A stretch of 6,849 bases of DNA from Actinomycetota bacterium (GCA_005788585.1 SYBY01000148.1:1-6849), one strand, 5' to 3'; shown: positions 1 through 5,370, counted from the stretch's first letter. Numbers and translations: made by a program. Notes: generated from the letters alone by a model not told the origin.

Positions 1-212
1 CCGTTGTTCTCCAGCTTGTAGGCGATGCCGGCCTCGTCGAGCGCCGCGGTGGCCTTGGCGGTGTCGCTCGGGTCGACGCCGTTGATGACCGTGACGTAGC
101 TCGGCGCGGTCGCCATCCGGAAGAGGATGAACATCATGACGAGCCCGACGAGGAGGGAAGCGCCGAGAATGGCCTTGCCCCTGGTGGGCATGGACTGGAG
201 GACGGAGAGCAC
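1..212 (-). CDS. fliF: Flagellar MS-ring protein FliF, N-terminal fragment
   Basis: FliF forms the MS ring in the cytoplasmic membrane, the platform on which rod, export gate and switch are built. Only the first 70 residues are present; the gene runs off the left edge. The fragment shows a short cytoplasmic N-terminus, one membrane segment (about residues 14-32, AILGASLLVGLVMMFILF), then a periplasmic start with YVTVINGVDPSDTAKA and an alpha/beta segment ending GIAYKLENNG. This matches the FliF pattern of a ring-building motif that reads like 'L.p.d.a.i...L...gI.Y.l..nG'. I chose the GTG at 210-212 because GAGG lies 7 bases upstream; an in-frame ATG at 189-191 is the alternative and would remove 7 residues. 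It starts 24 bases after the fliE stop, so it belongs to the flgB-flgC-fliE operon. Confidence 0.93.
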   Translation of the reverse strand, partial: MLSVLQSMPTRGKAILGASLLVGLVMMFILFRMATAPSYVTVINGVDPSDTAKATAALDEAGIAYKLENN

Positions 213-236
213 AGTGGGACCTCGGGAGGGGACGAG

Positions 237-572
237 CTAGACCTGCGTGCGGAGGACTTCCTGGAGCGCGGTCACACCGCGTTCGCGAAGCTGTGTTGCG
301 AGCTGCATGGAGAGCTTGGCCTTCTCGACCGCCATGATCACGGCGGTCGGATCCTCGGCCTGGCCGGTGGCGAGCGCCTGGGCCTGCGTCGACGCCTCTT
401 CCTGCAGACCCTGGAGGTTGGAGATCTGCTTGCCGAGCATGTCGCCGAAGCCCTCGGACTTCGACGACGCGAGGGTCGTGCCATCGGCGTCGGTCGTGAG
501 CGGCTCGATGCGGCCGACGCCCTCGAGCTGCCACTCGGGACCGGTCGTCATGAAGGAGGGGTCGATGGCCAT
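237..572 (-). CDS. fliE: Flagellar hook-basal body protein FliE
   Basis: FliE is the small exported adaptor that joins the MS ring to the proximal rod. The product has 111 residues, the usual family length. The conserved C-terminal half is clear: AEDPTAVIMAVEKAKLSMQL (residues about 72-91) followed by a helix ending LQEVLRTQV, matching the family's closing Q-E-[IV]-[LM]-R-x-Q-[IV]. The central QISNLQ...QALATGQ segment also fits. There is no cysteine, as is common in flagellar axial proteins. The ATG overlaps the flgC stop by one base (TGATG) and has no Shine-Dalgarno sequence of its own, so translation is probably coupled to flgC. Confidence 0.95.
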   Translation of the reverse strand: MAIDPSFMTTGPEWQLEGVGRIEPLTTDADGTTLASSKSEGFGDMLGKQISNLQGLQEEASTQAQALATGQAEDPTAVIMAVEKAKLSMQLATQLRERGVTALQEVLRTQV

Positions 573-1024
573 CAGCCGCGGAGGAGGTCGACGGTCTTGG
601 TGAACATCTGCTTGGCCGTCTGCATCGCGTTGACGTTCGCCTCATACGAGCGCGACGACGCGATGAGGTCGACCATCTCGGTCACCGGGTTGACGTTCGG
701 CAGCGAGATGTAGCCGTCGTCGTCGGCGTCCGGGTGGCCCGGGTCGTAGACGCGGCGGTTGGGCGTCGGGTCCTCGGAGACCTCGACGACCTTCACGCCC
801 TGCGGCGGGCCCTGCGTGCGGGCGCGCGCACCGACCTCGCTGCTCAGGACGCTGGAGAAGCTCGAACCCTCGGCCTGCAGGGTGACCTCCTGGCGGCGGA
901 ACGGCTGACCGTCGGCGCCGCGCGTGGTCTGCGCGTTCGCGAGGTTGTTCGCGACGACATCCATCCGCGTGCGCTCGGCCGACAGGCCCGACGCGGAGAC
1001 GTTGAGTGCATCGAACATGCCCAT
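572..1024 (-). CDS. flgC: Flagellar proximal rod protein FlgC
   Basis: FlgC is one of the proximal rod proteins exported by the flagellar type III system and polymerised above the MS ring. The product is 150 residues. The N-terminal rod/hook signature is present: MFDALNVSASGLSAERTRMD then VVANNLANAQTT (residues about 3-34). The C-terminal FlgC block NPVTEMVDLIASSRSYEANV (residues 112-131) is followed by a helix ending TKTVDLLRG. The middle carries RRQEVTLQ and a YDPGHPDADDDGYISLPNVN stretch typical of the family. No cysteines. It begins 2 bases after the flgB stop with only a poor ribosome-binding site, so coupling to flgB is likely. Identification is secure. Confidence 0.97.
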   Translation of the reverse strand: MGMFDALNVSASGLSAERTRMDVVANNLANAQTTRGADGQPFRRQEVTLQAEGSSFSSVLSSEVGARARTQGPPQGVKVVEVSEDPTPNRRVYDPGHPDADDDGYISLPNVNPVTEMVDLIASSRSYEANVNAMQTAKQMFTKTVDLLRG

Positions 1025-1026
1025 GG

Positions 1027-1383
1027 CTACTGACCCGTGATGGCGGAACGCATGATCTGGACGCGCACCTTCATGATCTGGACGAGGGCGTCGTACTCGA
1101 GGGCGACCTGCGCCATCGTGGACTGCTCCTTGTCGATGTCGACGTTCGAGCCGTCACCGCGCACCGGCGCGGTCCGGTCGACGTCCGGGCTGAACTGCAC
1201 CGACTTCAGGGAGGACTTGCCGCCGGACATGGCGGAGCCGAGCGCGTCGTGGAACTCCACGTCGCGCCGGCGATAGCCGGGGGTGTTCGCGTTCGCCAGG
1301 TTCTCCGCGACCGTGCGCTGACGCAGGCTGACGCCTTGCGAGGCGCGCTCGAGCGCGAGTTGGGTGGTGTCGAAGAGGTCCAT
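1027..1383 (-). CDS. flgB: Flagellar proximal rod protein FlgB
   Basis: FlgB is a proximal rod subunit and the first gene of the basal-body operon here. The product is 118 residues, at the short end for the family. It starts with the usual MDLFDTTQLALERA, then SLRQRTVAENLANANTPGYR (residues 19-38), the hallmark rod signature, and DVEFHDAL. The C-terminal half holds NVDIDKEQSTMAQVALEYDA and a terminal helix LVQIMKVRVQIMRSAITG, as expected. There is no cysteine. The ATG at 1381-1383 is fixed by the conserved N-terminus, yet no clear Shine-Dalgarno sequence lies in front of it; AAGGA at about 1409-1413 instead precedes an out-of-frame ATG at 1398-1400. The gene follows a sigma-28-like promoter (1451-1477). 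Confidence 0.97.
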   Translation of the reverse strand: MDLFDTTQLALERASQGVSLRQRTVAENLANANTPGYRRRDVEFHDALGSAMSGGKSSLKSVQFSPDVDRTAPVRGDGSNVDIDKEQSTMAQVALEYDALVQIMKVRVQIMRSAITGQ

Positions 1384-1397
1384 GCGTGGAGGGACTG

Positions 1398-1439
1398 CAT
1401 GGCCCGGATCCTTGGGCGAACTCTCGCCCCATCCATGGG
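1398..1439 (-). promoter_or_regulatory. Leader element shared with flaG (CCCATGGATGGG type)
   Basis: The predicted flgB 5' leader contains CCCATGGATGGG (1428-1439 on the minus strand). The same 12 bases occur in the flaG leader at 5180-5191. Similarity continues for about 25 more bases (GAG, TCG, CCA and GGATC in register) and ends at an ATG in both cases: the flaG start codon there, and here an ATG at 1398-1400 that is out of frame with flgB. The element can form a small hairpin (CCCA/TGGG). Whether it is a protein site, an RNA element or a short coding leader is not known. Confidence 0.45.
1414..1429. repeat. Small inverted repeat in the flgB leader
   Basis: GGGCGA (1414-1419) and TCGCCC (1424-1429) form a 6-bp stem with a 4-base loop. 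It lies inside the predicted flgB leader and overlaps the element shared with flaG. It may affect leader folding; nothing more can be said. Confidence 0.35.
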
Positions 1440-1467
1440 GCGCACCCGGTGAGTCGGCGGGTGCGCC
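1439..1467. repeat. Perfect 9-bp inverted repeat flanking the flgB -10 box
   Basis: GGCGCACCC (1439-1447) is the exact reverse complement of GGGTGCGCC (1459-1467), separated by 11 bases that contain the GCCGACTC -10 element. It could be an operator for a dimeric regulator. It could also be a transcription-stop hairpin for read-through from the upstream gene, but no T-run follows it on the minus strand. Confidence 0.6.
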
Positions 1468-1477
1468 GGTGACTTGA
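1451..1477 (-). promoter_or_regulatory. Sigma-28 (FliA/WhiG-type) promoter of the flgB operon
   Basis: On the minus strand, TCAA (1474-1477) is followed after exactly 15 bases by GCCGACTC (1451-1458). The FliA/WhiG/sigma-D family recognises TAAA-N15-GCCGATAA, with TCAAG a known -35 variant, so both sequence and spacing fit. The transcript should start near 1444. The flaG promoter at 5231-5257 has the same layout, and the match extends to CCCTCAAG at the -35 side and CCG after the -10 box. Recognition by sigma-28 is inferred from the consensus. Confidence 0.72.
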
Positions 1478-1524
1478 GGGGCGACCTGGACGTTCGGTCG
1501 ATGTCAGGCGCCGCGCGAGCCCGC

Positions 1525-2595
1525 TCAGCGCGGGCAGGGCATGCGGCTCGGCGCGGAGCCGAGCTTGACGCACCCGCGGCCGACGCCCTTCCAGCCGTTG
1601 ACGCGACCGTTGGCGCCGCGCGTGAACGCGATCACGAGATAGGTGCCGCGAATCTGGCGGCTGGCGACGGTGACCTGCAGGCGCAGGCCGCGCGTCGAGA
1701 CCCGGATCCCGGGCCGGATGCGGACGTTGGTCGACCCCGCCGCGTTGGCCCGGGCGCGCCACGACCCGCGGCAGCCCGCGCGACAGGTCACGTGGACGGT
1801 GGCGTCGGCGGGCAGGCCGCCGGGCAGCGACGCCGCGTTGAGCTGCAGCGGGGACAGCTTGCCGTTGCGGCGCGTCTGCGACAGCGAGAAGAGCGGGGTG
1901 ATCTTGCCGAGCTGCGCCAGGCGCGGCGGTCGGCACCCGATCGACGACGCGCCGGACGCCGTCGGGCCGGCGTCCCCGATGAGCGTCGCCTGCAGCGACC
2001 AGGCGCCGTTCGGGCAGAGCGTGCTGCGCACCCAGTCGGCATTGGGGTCCTGCCCGCCGAGGCGCAGTTGCAGCGACTGCAGGTCCTCGCCGCGGACGAC
2101 GGCCGGGAGTCCCATGGTCAGCGCCCGCTGGGACTCGTCGAGCGAGGCCGTGGTGACCTCCACGAGCGTCGGGAGCGGCGCGTTCTCGATGCGGATCGCC
2201 ATCACACTGGGCGACAGGGTGAACGCCCGCAGGGCGTAGCTCCGGCTCGCCGTCTCCAGCCTGCCGTCGCCGACCTCCGAGCCCGGCGGGCAGGACGCGG
2301 GCGACGAGCGGACCGTGGCCTCCGCGCATGACGGACCGGAGGCGCCGAGCTGGAGCCCCTCGCCGACGGCGAACGTCACACCGCGCGGCACCCGGGTGCC
2401 CGGGCCGTCGGCTGAGACGAAGACCGTGAGCACCGTGCCCACGGGCGCGCCGGAGGAACCCGCGATCGCGTCGGCGACCGTGCCCTCGACGGTGAGCGCG
2501 GATGCCGGCGCGACAGGGAGCACGCACGCGGCAAGGATGGACGGCACGGCGGCGCGGAGCAGGCGGCGCCGGCGCGCAGGGCGGCCGGGGAACAT
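1525..2595 (-). CDS. Cysteine-rich exported protein or lipoprotein, function unknown
   Basis: I do not recognise a named family. The 356-residue product starts with an arginine-rich n-region (RRRRLLR, residues 8-14), a short hydrophobic core and ASA before residue 34, so it is exported. LAAC at residues 21-24 is also a good lipobox, so lipoprotein processing at Cys24 is possible; RRRLLR could even fit a Tat signal. The mature part is rich in beta-type sequence and has eight cysteines in short motifs: PSCAE, SCPPGSEVG, TLCPNG, IGCRPP, TCRAGCRGSW, GCVKLG, PCPR. These suggest disulfides outside the cytoplasm and resemble secreted proteins common in Thermoleophilia (my inference). The ATG at 2593-2595 is chosen because it begins the signal peptide; longer readings would run into the fliT-like gene. 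It sits 43 bases after that gene and before flgB. No known flagellar part has this sequence. Confidence 0.78.
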   Translation of the reverse strand: MFPGRPARRRRLLRAAVPSILAACVLPVAPASALTVEGTVADAIAGSSGAPVGTVLTVFVSADGPGTRVPRGVTFAVGEGLQLGASGPSCAEATVRSSPASCPPGSEVGDGRLETASRSYALRAFTLSPSVMAIRIENAPLPTLVEVTTASLDESQRALTMGLPAVVRGEDLQSLQLRLGGQDPNADWVRSTLCPNGAWSLQATLIGDAGPTASGASSIGCRPPRLAQLGKITPLFSLSQTRRNGKLSPLQLNAASLPGGLPADATVHVTCRAGCRGSWRARANAAGSTNVRIRPGIRVSTRGLRLQVTVASRQIRGTYLVIAFTRGANGRVNGWKGVGRGCVKLGSAPSRMPCPR

Positions 2596-2638
2596 CGCAC
2601 GCCAGGCTACAAAGTCCGGCGGGAGACCTCCAGACGGC
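2596..2638 (-). promoter_or_regulatory. Possible weak promoter before the exported-protein gene
   Basis: The 43-base gap contains TAGCCT on the minus strand, 8 bases before the ATG. This would place a transcript start at or near the start codon, as in leaderless mRNAs common in Actinomycetota. No Shine-Dalgarno sequence precedes the ATG, which fits that reading. No convincing -35 box is seen, so read-through from fliD-fliS-fliT is equally possible. Confidence 0.2.
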
Positions 2639-2968
2639 CTACGCCGCGTGGTTGAACGAGGCCGCCGCGCTGGCGGCGGCGACCGGGGCGTACCCGGCGG
2701 CCGCGCTGCGGCCCTGCCGGACGCCCTGCAGCTCGCGCAGGATCTCGGCCTTCTGCTCCTCCAGCCCGCGGGTGGCCTGGAGATGCAGCTCGAACGCACG
2801 GCGCAGCAGCGGCTCGGCACCGGCCGGGTCGGGCCCGTGCAGCTCCGCGAGTCGCAGACCGAACTCGTCCTGGGTGTGGACCAGCTCGTCCCAGCGCTCG
2901 GCGTCGATGTGGGCGCAGACGGACTCGGCGAGGGTGACCAGCGCGCGGTACGGGGCGAGGTCGTCCAT
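2639..2968 (-). CDS. fliT: FliT-like flagellar chaperone
   Basis: FliT proteins are small helical cytoplasmic chaperones that bind FliD and guide it to the export apparatus. This 109-residue product begins MDDLAPYRALVTLAESVCAH and is almost entirely helical, with charged heptad-like stretches (ERWDELVHTQDEFGLRLAEL, and LEEQKAEILRELQGVRQG at about residues 70-87), then a low-complexity Ala-rich tail ending SFNHAA. Sequence alone is weak evidence; FliT is poorly conserved. The call rests mainly on size, helical character and position directly after fliD-fliS, the classic fliD-fliS-fliT order. The ATG overlaps the fliS stop by one base (TGATG); a GTG one codon upstream is possible. It could instead be an unrelated FliT-position protein. 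Confidence 0.66.
   Translation of the reverse strand: MDDLAPYRALVTLAESVCAHIDAERWDELVHTQDEFGLRLAELHGPDPAGAEPLLRRAFELHLQATRGLEEQKAEILRELQGVRQGRSAAAGYAPVAAASAAASFNHAA
2661..2680. repeat. GC-rich inverted repeat near the end of the fliT-like gene
   Basis: GCCGCCGC (2661-2668) and GCGGCGGC (2673-2680) form an 8-bp stem with a 4-base loop about 20 bases before the stop codon. It encodes part of the Ala-rich tail. It could slow transcription or protect an mRNA end, but no T-run follows, and alanine codon repeats alone would produce it. Confidence 0.3.
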
Positions 2969-3354
2969 CACGCACCCGCTCCGGCGCCCGCTCCGGCGAT
3001 CTCGGCCCACGCCTCACGCAGGTTCGTCAGCAGGCCGATGACCTGCTGGATCTTCTTCGGGTCGCGGTGGATGCGCGACGCGATGAGCTCCGAGCGGCAG
3101 AAGATGTAGATGGACTGCAGGCGCTGGCTGATCTCGCCGACGTCCATGTTCAGGGTCGAGATGAGCTCTTCGAGGATGGCCTCGGCGCGCTGCATCCGAT
3201 CGTTCGTCTGGGCGACCGAACCTTCCTCCATCGCGATCTCCGCCTGGCGGAGGAACCGGATGGCACCGTCGTACAGCATCACGACGAGCTGGCCCGGCGA
3301 TGCGGTGAGGACGCTGTTCTGGCGGTACGCCTGGGGTGTGGCGTAGGGGTTCAT
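2968..3354 (-). CDS. fliS: Flagellin export chaperone FliS
   Basis: FliS binds newly made flagellin in the cytoplasm, stops it polymerising early and delivers it to the export gate. The product has 128 residues, the normal length. The N-terminal family block is intact: PYATPQAYRQNSVLTASPGQ followed by LVVMLYDGAIRFLRQAEIAM (residues about 3-42). The later helices carry NDRMQRAEAILEELISTLNM and a C-terminal NLREAWAEI. The last nine residues are an Ala-Gly run made by two tandem 12-bp repeats (2975-2998), an unusual extension after the normal end. It starts 25 bases after fliD and overlaps the fliT-like gene by one base, so the three genes are one unit. Confidence 0.96.
   Translation of the reverse strand: MNPYATPQAYRQNSVLTASPGQLVVMLYDGAIRFLRQAEIAMEEGSVAQTNDRMQRAEAILEELISTLNMDVGEISQRLQSIYIFCRSELIASRIHRDPKKIQQVIGLLTNLREAWAEIAGAGAGAGA
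2975..2998. repeat. Tandem 12-bp repeat at the 3' end of fliS
   Basis: The 12-base unit CCCGCTCCGGCG occurs twice back to back on the plus strand and encodes the Ala-Gly tail of FliS on the minus strand. It is likely a slippage or duplication product and may vary in copy number between strains. Confidence 0.75.
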
Positions 3355-3379
3355 CGCTCCGTGGGGATCGGGGGGGTCA

Positions 3380-4738
3380 TCAGGACGAGGACGGCAGGCC
3401 GGCGAGCGCGCTCGCGAGCGAGCTGCCGATCGAGTTCTGGCGGGCGAGCATGGTCTCCATGACCTCGAACTGCTTGCGCAGCCGCTGTTCCTTGAAGACC
3501 AGGCGGTCGTCGAAGCGCTCGATCGAGTCCTTGATGCGGCGCAGCTCGGAGTCCGTCTCCGTGCGGCGGTTGGACAGGACGCCGCCGGTCTGGGTGATCG
3601 GGTCGATCAGCGTCTCGAAGCGCTGGGCCAGACCGTTGGTGCCGGAGACGCCGCCGAGGAGCTTGCGCACGTCGGTGGGGTTCGCGTCGAACGCGGCGTT
3701 GAACTTCGCCTCGTCGAAGACGAGCTTGCCGGCCAGGGAGTCCTGGTTGATCGTCGCGGAGGCCGCGCCGGTCGTGATGCCGATCTCGGCGAGCTGGTCG
3801 AGGTCGCCGTTCGTCAGGCCGTCCATCGCCGAGCTGATCGCGTTGCGCATGCTCGCTTGCAGGCTGCGCAGCCCGTTGTCCGCGTACAGCGACCCCTTCC
3901 GGGCGTCCGCGGCGCTCGCCGGATCGGTGATCTTCCGCTCGCCCGTGAGGTTCTTCACCGTGTCGACCACGGTGTTGTAGGCCTCGATGAAGCCCTTGAG
4001 CTTCTCGATGATCTTCGTCTTGTCCGCGGTCGGCGAGCTGACCGTGACGCTGACCGGGCTGGTCGTCAGCGCCTTCAGCGTGACGTCCACGCCGGGCACC
4101 GCCGTCGAGATCGTGTTCTTCGAGGACGTCTGCAGCACGCCGCCGTCGACGCGGTACTGCGCATCGGTGCCCAGCTTCTCGCTGTCCTGCGAGAGCGCCG
4201 CGGCCGTCCAGCCGAAGGTGCTCGCCGCGCCCGTCGCGGTGCTCGAGACGACGAGCTTGCCGCCCGCGTTGACCGCGATCACGCCGGTGTCGGGCTGGCC
4301 GTTGATGGCCAGCACCGTCTCGTCGAGCGTCATCCCCGCGGTGATGTTCACGTTCGCCGACCCGAAGGTCCACGTCTCGTCCGCAGCGGGCGGGGTGTAG
4401 GTGAAGGTGCGCTGTGACGAGCTCGCGAGGCCGAGGACCTCGATGCTCGTGGACCCCGTGCCGGCGCCACCGGTGCGCGTGGCGGAGATCTTCGTGCTGT
4501 CGGAGACGTCGACGGTCTGCTGCGGCGTCCACAGGGACGACAGCTTGAAGTCCTGTGCGCGGAACTTCAGCGTGTTGAGCTTGCTCGTGACGTCCGCGAG
4601 GTTGTCGGTCCGGGCCTGGGTGTTGGCCTGGCGGTACTCGAGCTTGGTGCGGCCCACGCGCTCGAGCTGCATGAGCTGGGAGATCATCGTGCCCGTGTCG
4701 AGCCCCGATGACAGTCCGTTGAGTGCAATACCGGCCAT
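3380..4738 (-). CDS. fliD: Flagellar filament cap protein FliD
   Basis: FliD forms the pentameric or hexameric cap at the filament tip and inserts flagellin subunits. The product is 452 residues, within the usual 400-550. The FliD N-terminal domain is clear (ALNGLSSGLDTGTMISQLMQ, residues 5-24, then ERVGRTKLEYRQ and a coiled region to about residue 65). The central part is beta-rich and variable. The C-terminal domain shows IIEKLKGFIEAYNTVVDTVK, GSLYADNGLRSLQASMRNAI, SLAGKLVFDEAKFNAAF and the closing coiled coil RKQFEVMETMLARQNSIGSS. No cysteine is present, as usual for filament proteins. AAAGGA lies 6 bases before the ATG. It is 24 bases after flaG and 25 before fliS. Confidence 0.97.
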   Translation of the reverse strand: MAGIALNGLSSGLDTGTMISQLMQLERVGRTKLEYRQANTQARTDNLADVTSKLNTLKFRAQDFKLSSLWTPQQTVDVSDSTKISATRTGGAGTGSTSIEVLGLASSSQRTFTYTPPAADETWTFGSANVNITAGMTLDETVLAINGQPDTGVIAVNAGGKLVVSSTATGAASTFGWTAAALSQDSEKLGTDAQYRVDGGVLQTSSKNTISTAVPGVDVTLKALTTSPVSVTVSSPTADKTKIIEKLKGFIEAYNTVVDTVKNLTGERKITDPASAADARKGSLYADNGLRSLQASMRNAISSAMDGLTNGDLDQLAEIGITTGAASATINQDSLAGKLVFDEAKFNAAFDANPTDVRKLLGGVSGTNGLAQRFETLIDPITQTGGVLSNRRTETDSELRRIKDSIERFDDRLVFKEQRLRKQFEVMETMLARQNSIGSSLASALAGLPSSS

Positions 4739-4762
4739 GGCGAATCCTTTGAGGGGGTGGTG

Positions 4763-5152
4763 CTACGCGGCGGTGTCGGGGTCGGTGGCGTCGACGATGT
4801 CGCGCAGCGAGATCGGGCGCACGACGTTGCCGTCGGTGTCCACGAGGTCGGCGACGACGCGGCCGTCGAGGTTGTGCGTCTGGAACCGGACGTGCTGATC
4901 ACGCGCCTGGAGGTCTTCGTACAGCCGCGCGGCGGCCTGGACCTCGTCGAGGACGTGCGACGGAATCTCGGTGTCGCGGGCCCGGCGAGCGGCGCGCGCC
5001 GCCTCGAGGACGCCGGCGTCGTACACCTTCGCGAAGGCCTCCCCCGCGGGTACGTCTGCCGTCTTCGGCCGTGCGGGCAGCGGCGTGACCGGCTGCGGGG
5101 CTTCCGTGCCGATCTTCGCGTCGCGCCCCACTGGTAGGACGTGAAAGCTCAT
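4763..5152 (-). CDS. flaG: FlaG family flagellar protein
   Basis: FlaG proteins influence filament length or assembly in several bacteria; the mechanism is unclear. The 129-residue product has a Pro-rich variable N-terminus (to about residue 37), a helical middle (SHVLDEVQAAARLYEDLQAR, residues 65-84) and a C-terminal beta segment VRFQTHNLDGRVVADLVDTD then GNVVRPI (residues 88-114). This matches the FlaG/YvyC pattern 'L.F..d..tg..vv.viD..tgeVvRqIP', although the usual final RQIP is RPIS here. I chose the ATG at 5150-5152 because AGGAGG sits 7 bases upstream. An in-frame ATG at 5186-5188 lies inside the shared leader element, has no ribosome-binding site, and would add 12 residues. It is first in the flaG-fliD-fliS-fliT unit. 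The position next to fliD supports the call. Confidence 0.86.
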   Translation of the reverse strand: MSFHVLPVGRDAKIGTEAPQPVTPLPARPKTADVPAGEAFAKVYDAGVLEAARAARRARDTEIPSHVLDEVQAAARLYEDLQARDQHVRFQTHNLDGRVVADLVDTDGNVVRPISLRDIVDATDPDTAA

Positions 5153-5191
5153 GCTCGATCCTCCTGGACGATCTCCCTGCCCATCCATGGG
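5152..5191 (-). promoter_or_regulatory. flaG leader element and strong ribosome-binding site
   Basis: The predicted flaG 5' leader carries CCCATGGATGGG (5180-5191) and about 25 further bases resembling the flgB leader, ending in AGGAGG (7 bases before the flaG ATG). The second ATG of the element opens an 11-codon frame, MGREIVQEDRA, whose TGA overlaps the flaG start as ATGA. In the flgB leader the same frame begins MGREFAQ. Most differing codons among the first seven are synonymous or conservative, which hints at coding, but two copies are too few to decide. Confidence 0.45.
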
Positions 5192-5199
5192 CCGGGGCT

Positions 5200-5219
5200 G
5201 CGCGCTCCCTGTAGCGCGC
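5200..5219. repeat. Stem-loop at the 5' end of the flaG leader
   Basis: GCGCGCT (5200-5206) and AGCGCGC (5213-5219) are a perfect 7-bp inverted repeat with a 6-base loop. It begins only a few bases after the predicted transcript start (near 5224), so it would cap the mRNA 5' end, a placement known to stabilise some messages. Confidence 0.5.
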
Positions 5220-5230
5220 TGCTGGTCGGA

Positions 5231-5257
5231 GAATCGGCGTCTCAGGACAGCCCTTGA
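5231..5257 (-). promoter_or_regulatory. Sigma-28 (FliA/WhiG-type) promoter of the flaG-fliD operon
   Basis: On the minus strand TCAA (5254-5257), a 15-base spacer and GCCGATTC (5231-5238) match the flagellar sigma-28 consensus TAAA-N15-GCCGATAA in sequence and exact spacing. The predicted start near 5224 leaves a leader of about 72 bases before flaG. The extended -35 CCCTCAAG and the bases after the -10 box agree with the flgB promoter. Late flagellar genes such as fliD are the classic sigma-28 targets. Confidence 0.8.
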
Positions 5258-5262
5258 GGGAT

Positions 5263-5272
5263 GTACTAGTAC
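5263..5272. promoter_or_regulatory. Perfect palindrome GTACTAGTAC upstream of the flaG promoter
   Basis: A 10-bp perfect palindrome lies 5 bases upstream of the -35 box, the usual place for an activator or other dimeric regulator. It is AT-richer than its surroundings. No copy precedes the flgB promoter, where only a loose CGACC-N9-GGTCG repeat (1482-1500) occupies the same position. The binding protein is unknown. Confidence 0.4.
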
Positions 5273-5370
5273 GGCGGCCACGTGTTCGAGGCACGGAGCA
5301 TCGTGTGCTAGCGCGGCAGTCACGCGCAGTCCTGCCGCTGGGACGTGCGAGCGCAGCGAGCACTCCCGGC

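Noticed and set aside
1520..1534. CCCGC-TCAGC-GCGGG hairpin at the stop of the exported-protein gene as a terminator
   Set aside because: Only a 5-bp stem with no T-run; such repeats are frequent in this GC-rich DNA.
1154..2527. Long minus-strand frame overlapping the exported-protein gene and flgB
   Set aside because: It is an arginine-rich out-of-frame reading; the other frame gives a signal peptide, ordered cysteine motifs and a recognisable FlgB.
2596..2820. Upstream in-frame extension of the exported protein
   Set aside because: It would overlap the fliT-like gene, is Arg/Pro-rich, and would bury the signal peptide starting at 2595.
1474..3109. Long open frames on the plus strand (for example 1474-2331 and 2315-3109)
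   Set aside because: They lie opposite well-supported minus-strand genes, are very rich in Arg, Ala and Gly, and show no domain, signal peptide or sensible start. Such frames are expected in high-GC DNA.
4726..4752. CCCTCAAAG before fliD as a third sigma-28 promoter
   Set aside because: After 15 bases the sequence is CGGTATTG, not a GCCGA-type -10 box, and it falls inside fliD.
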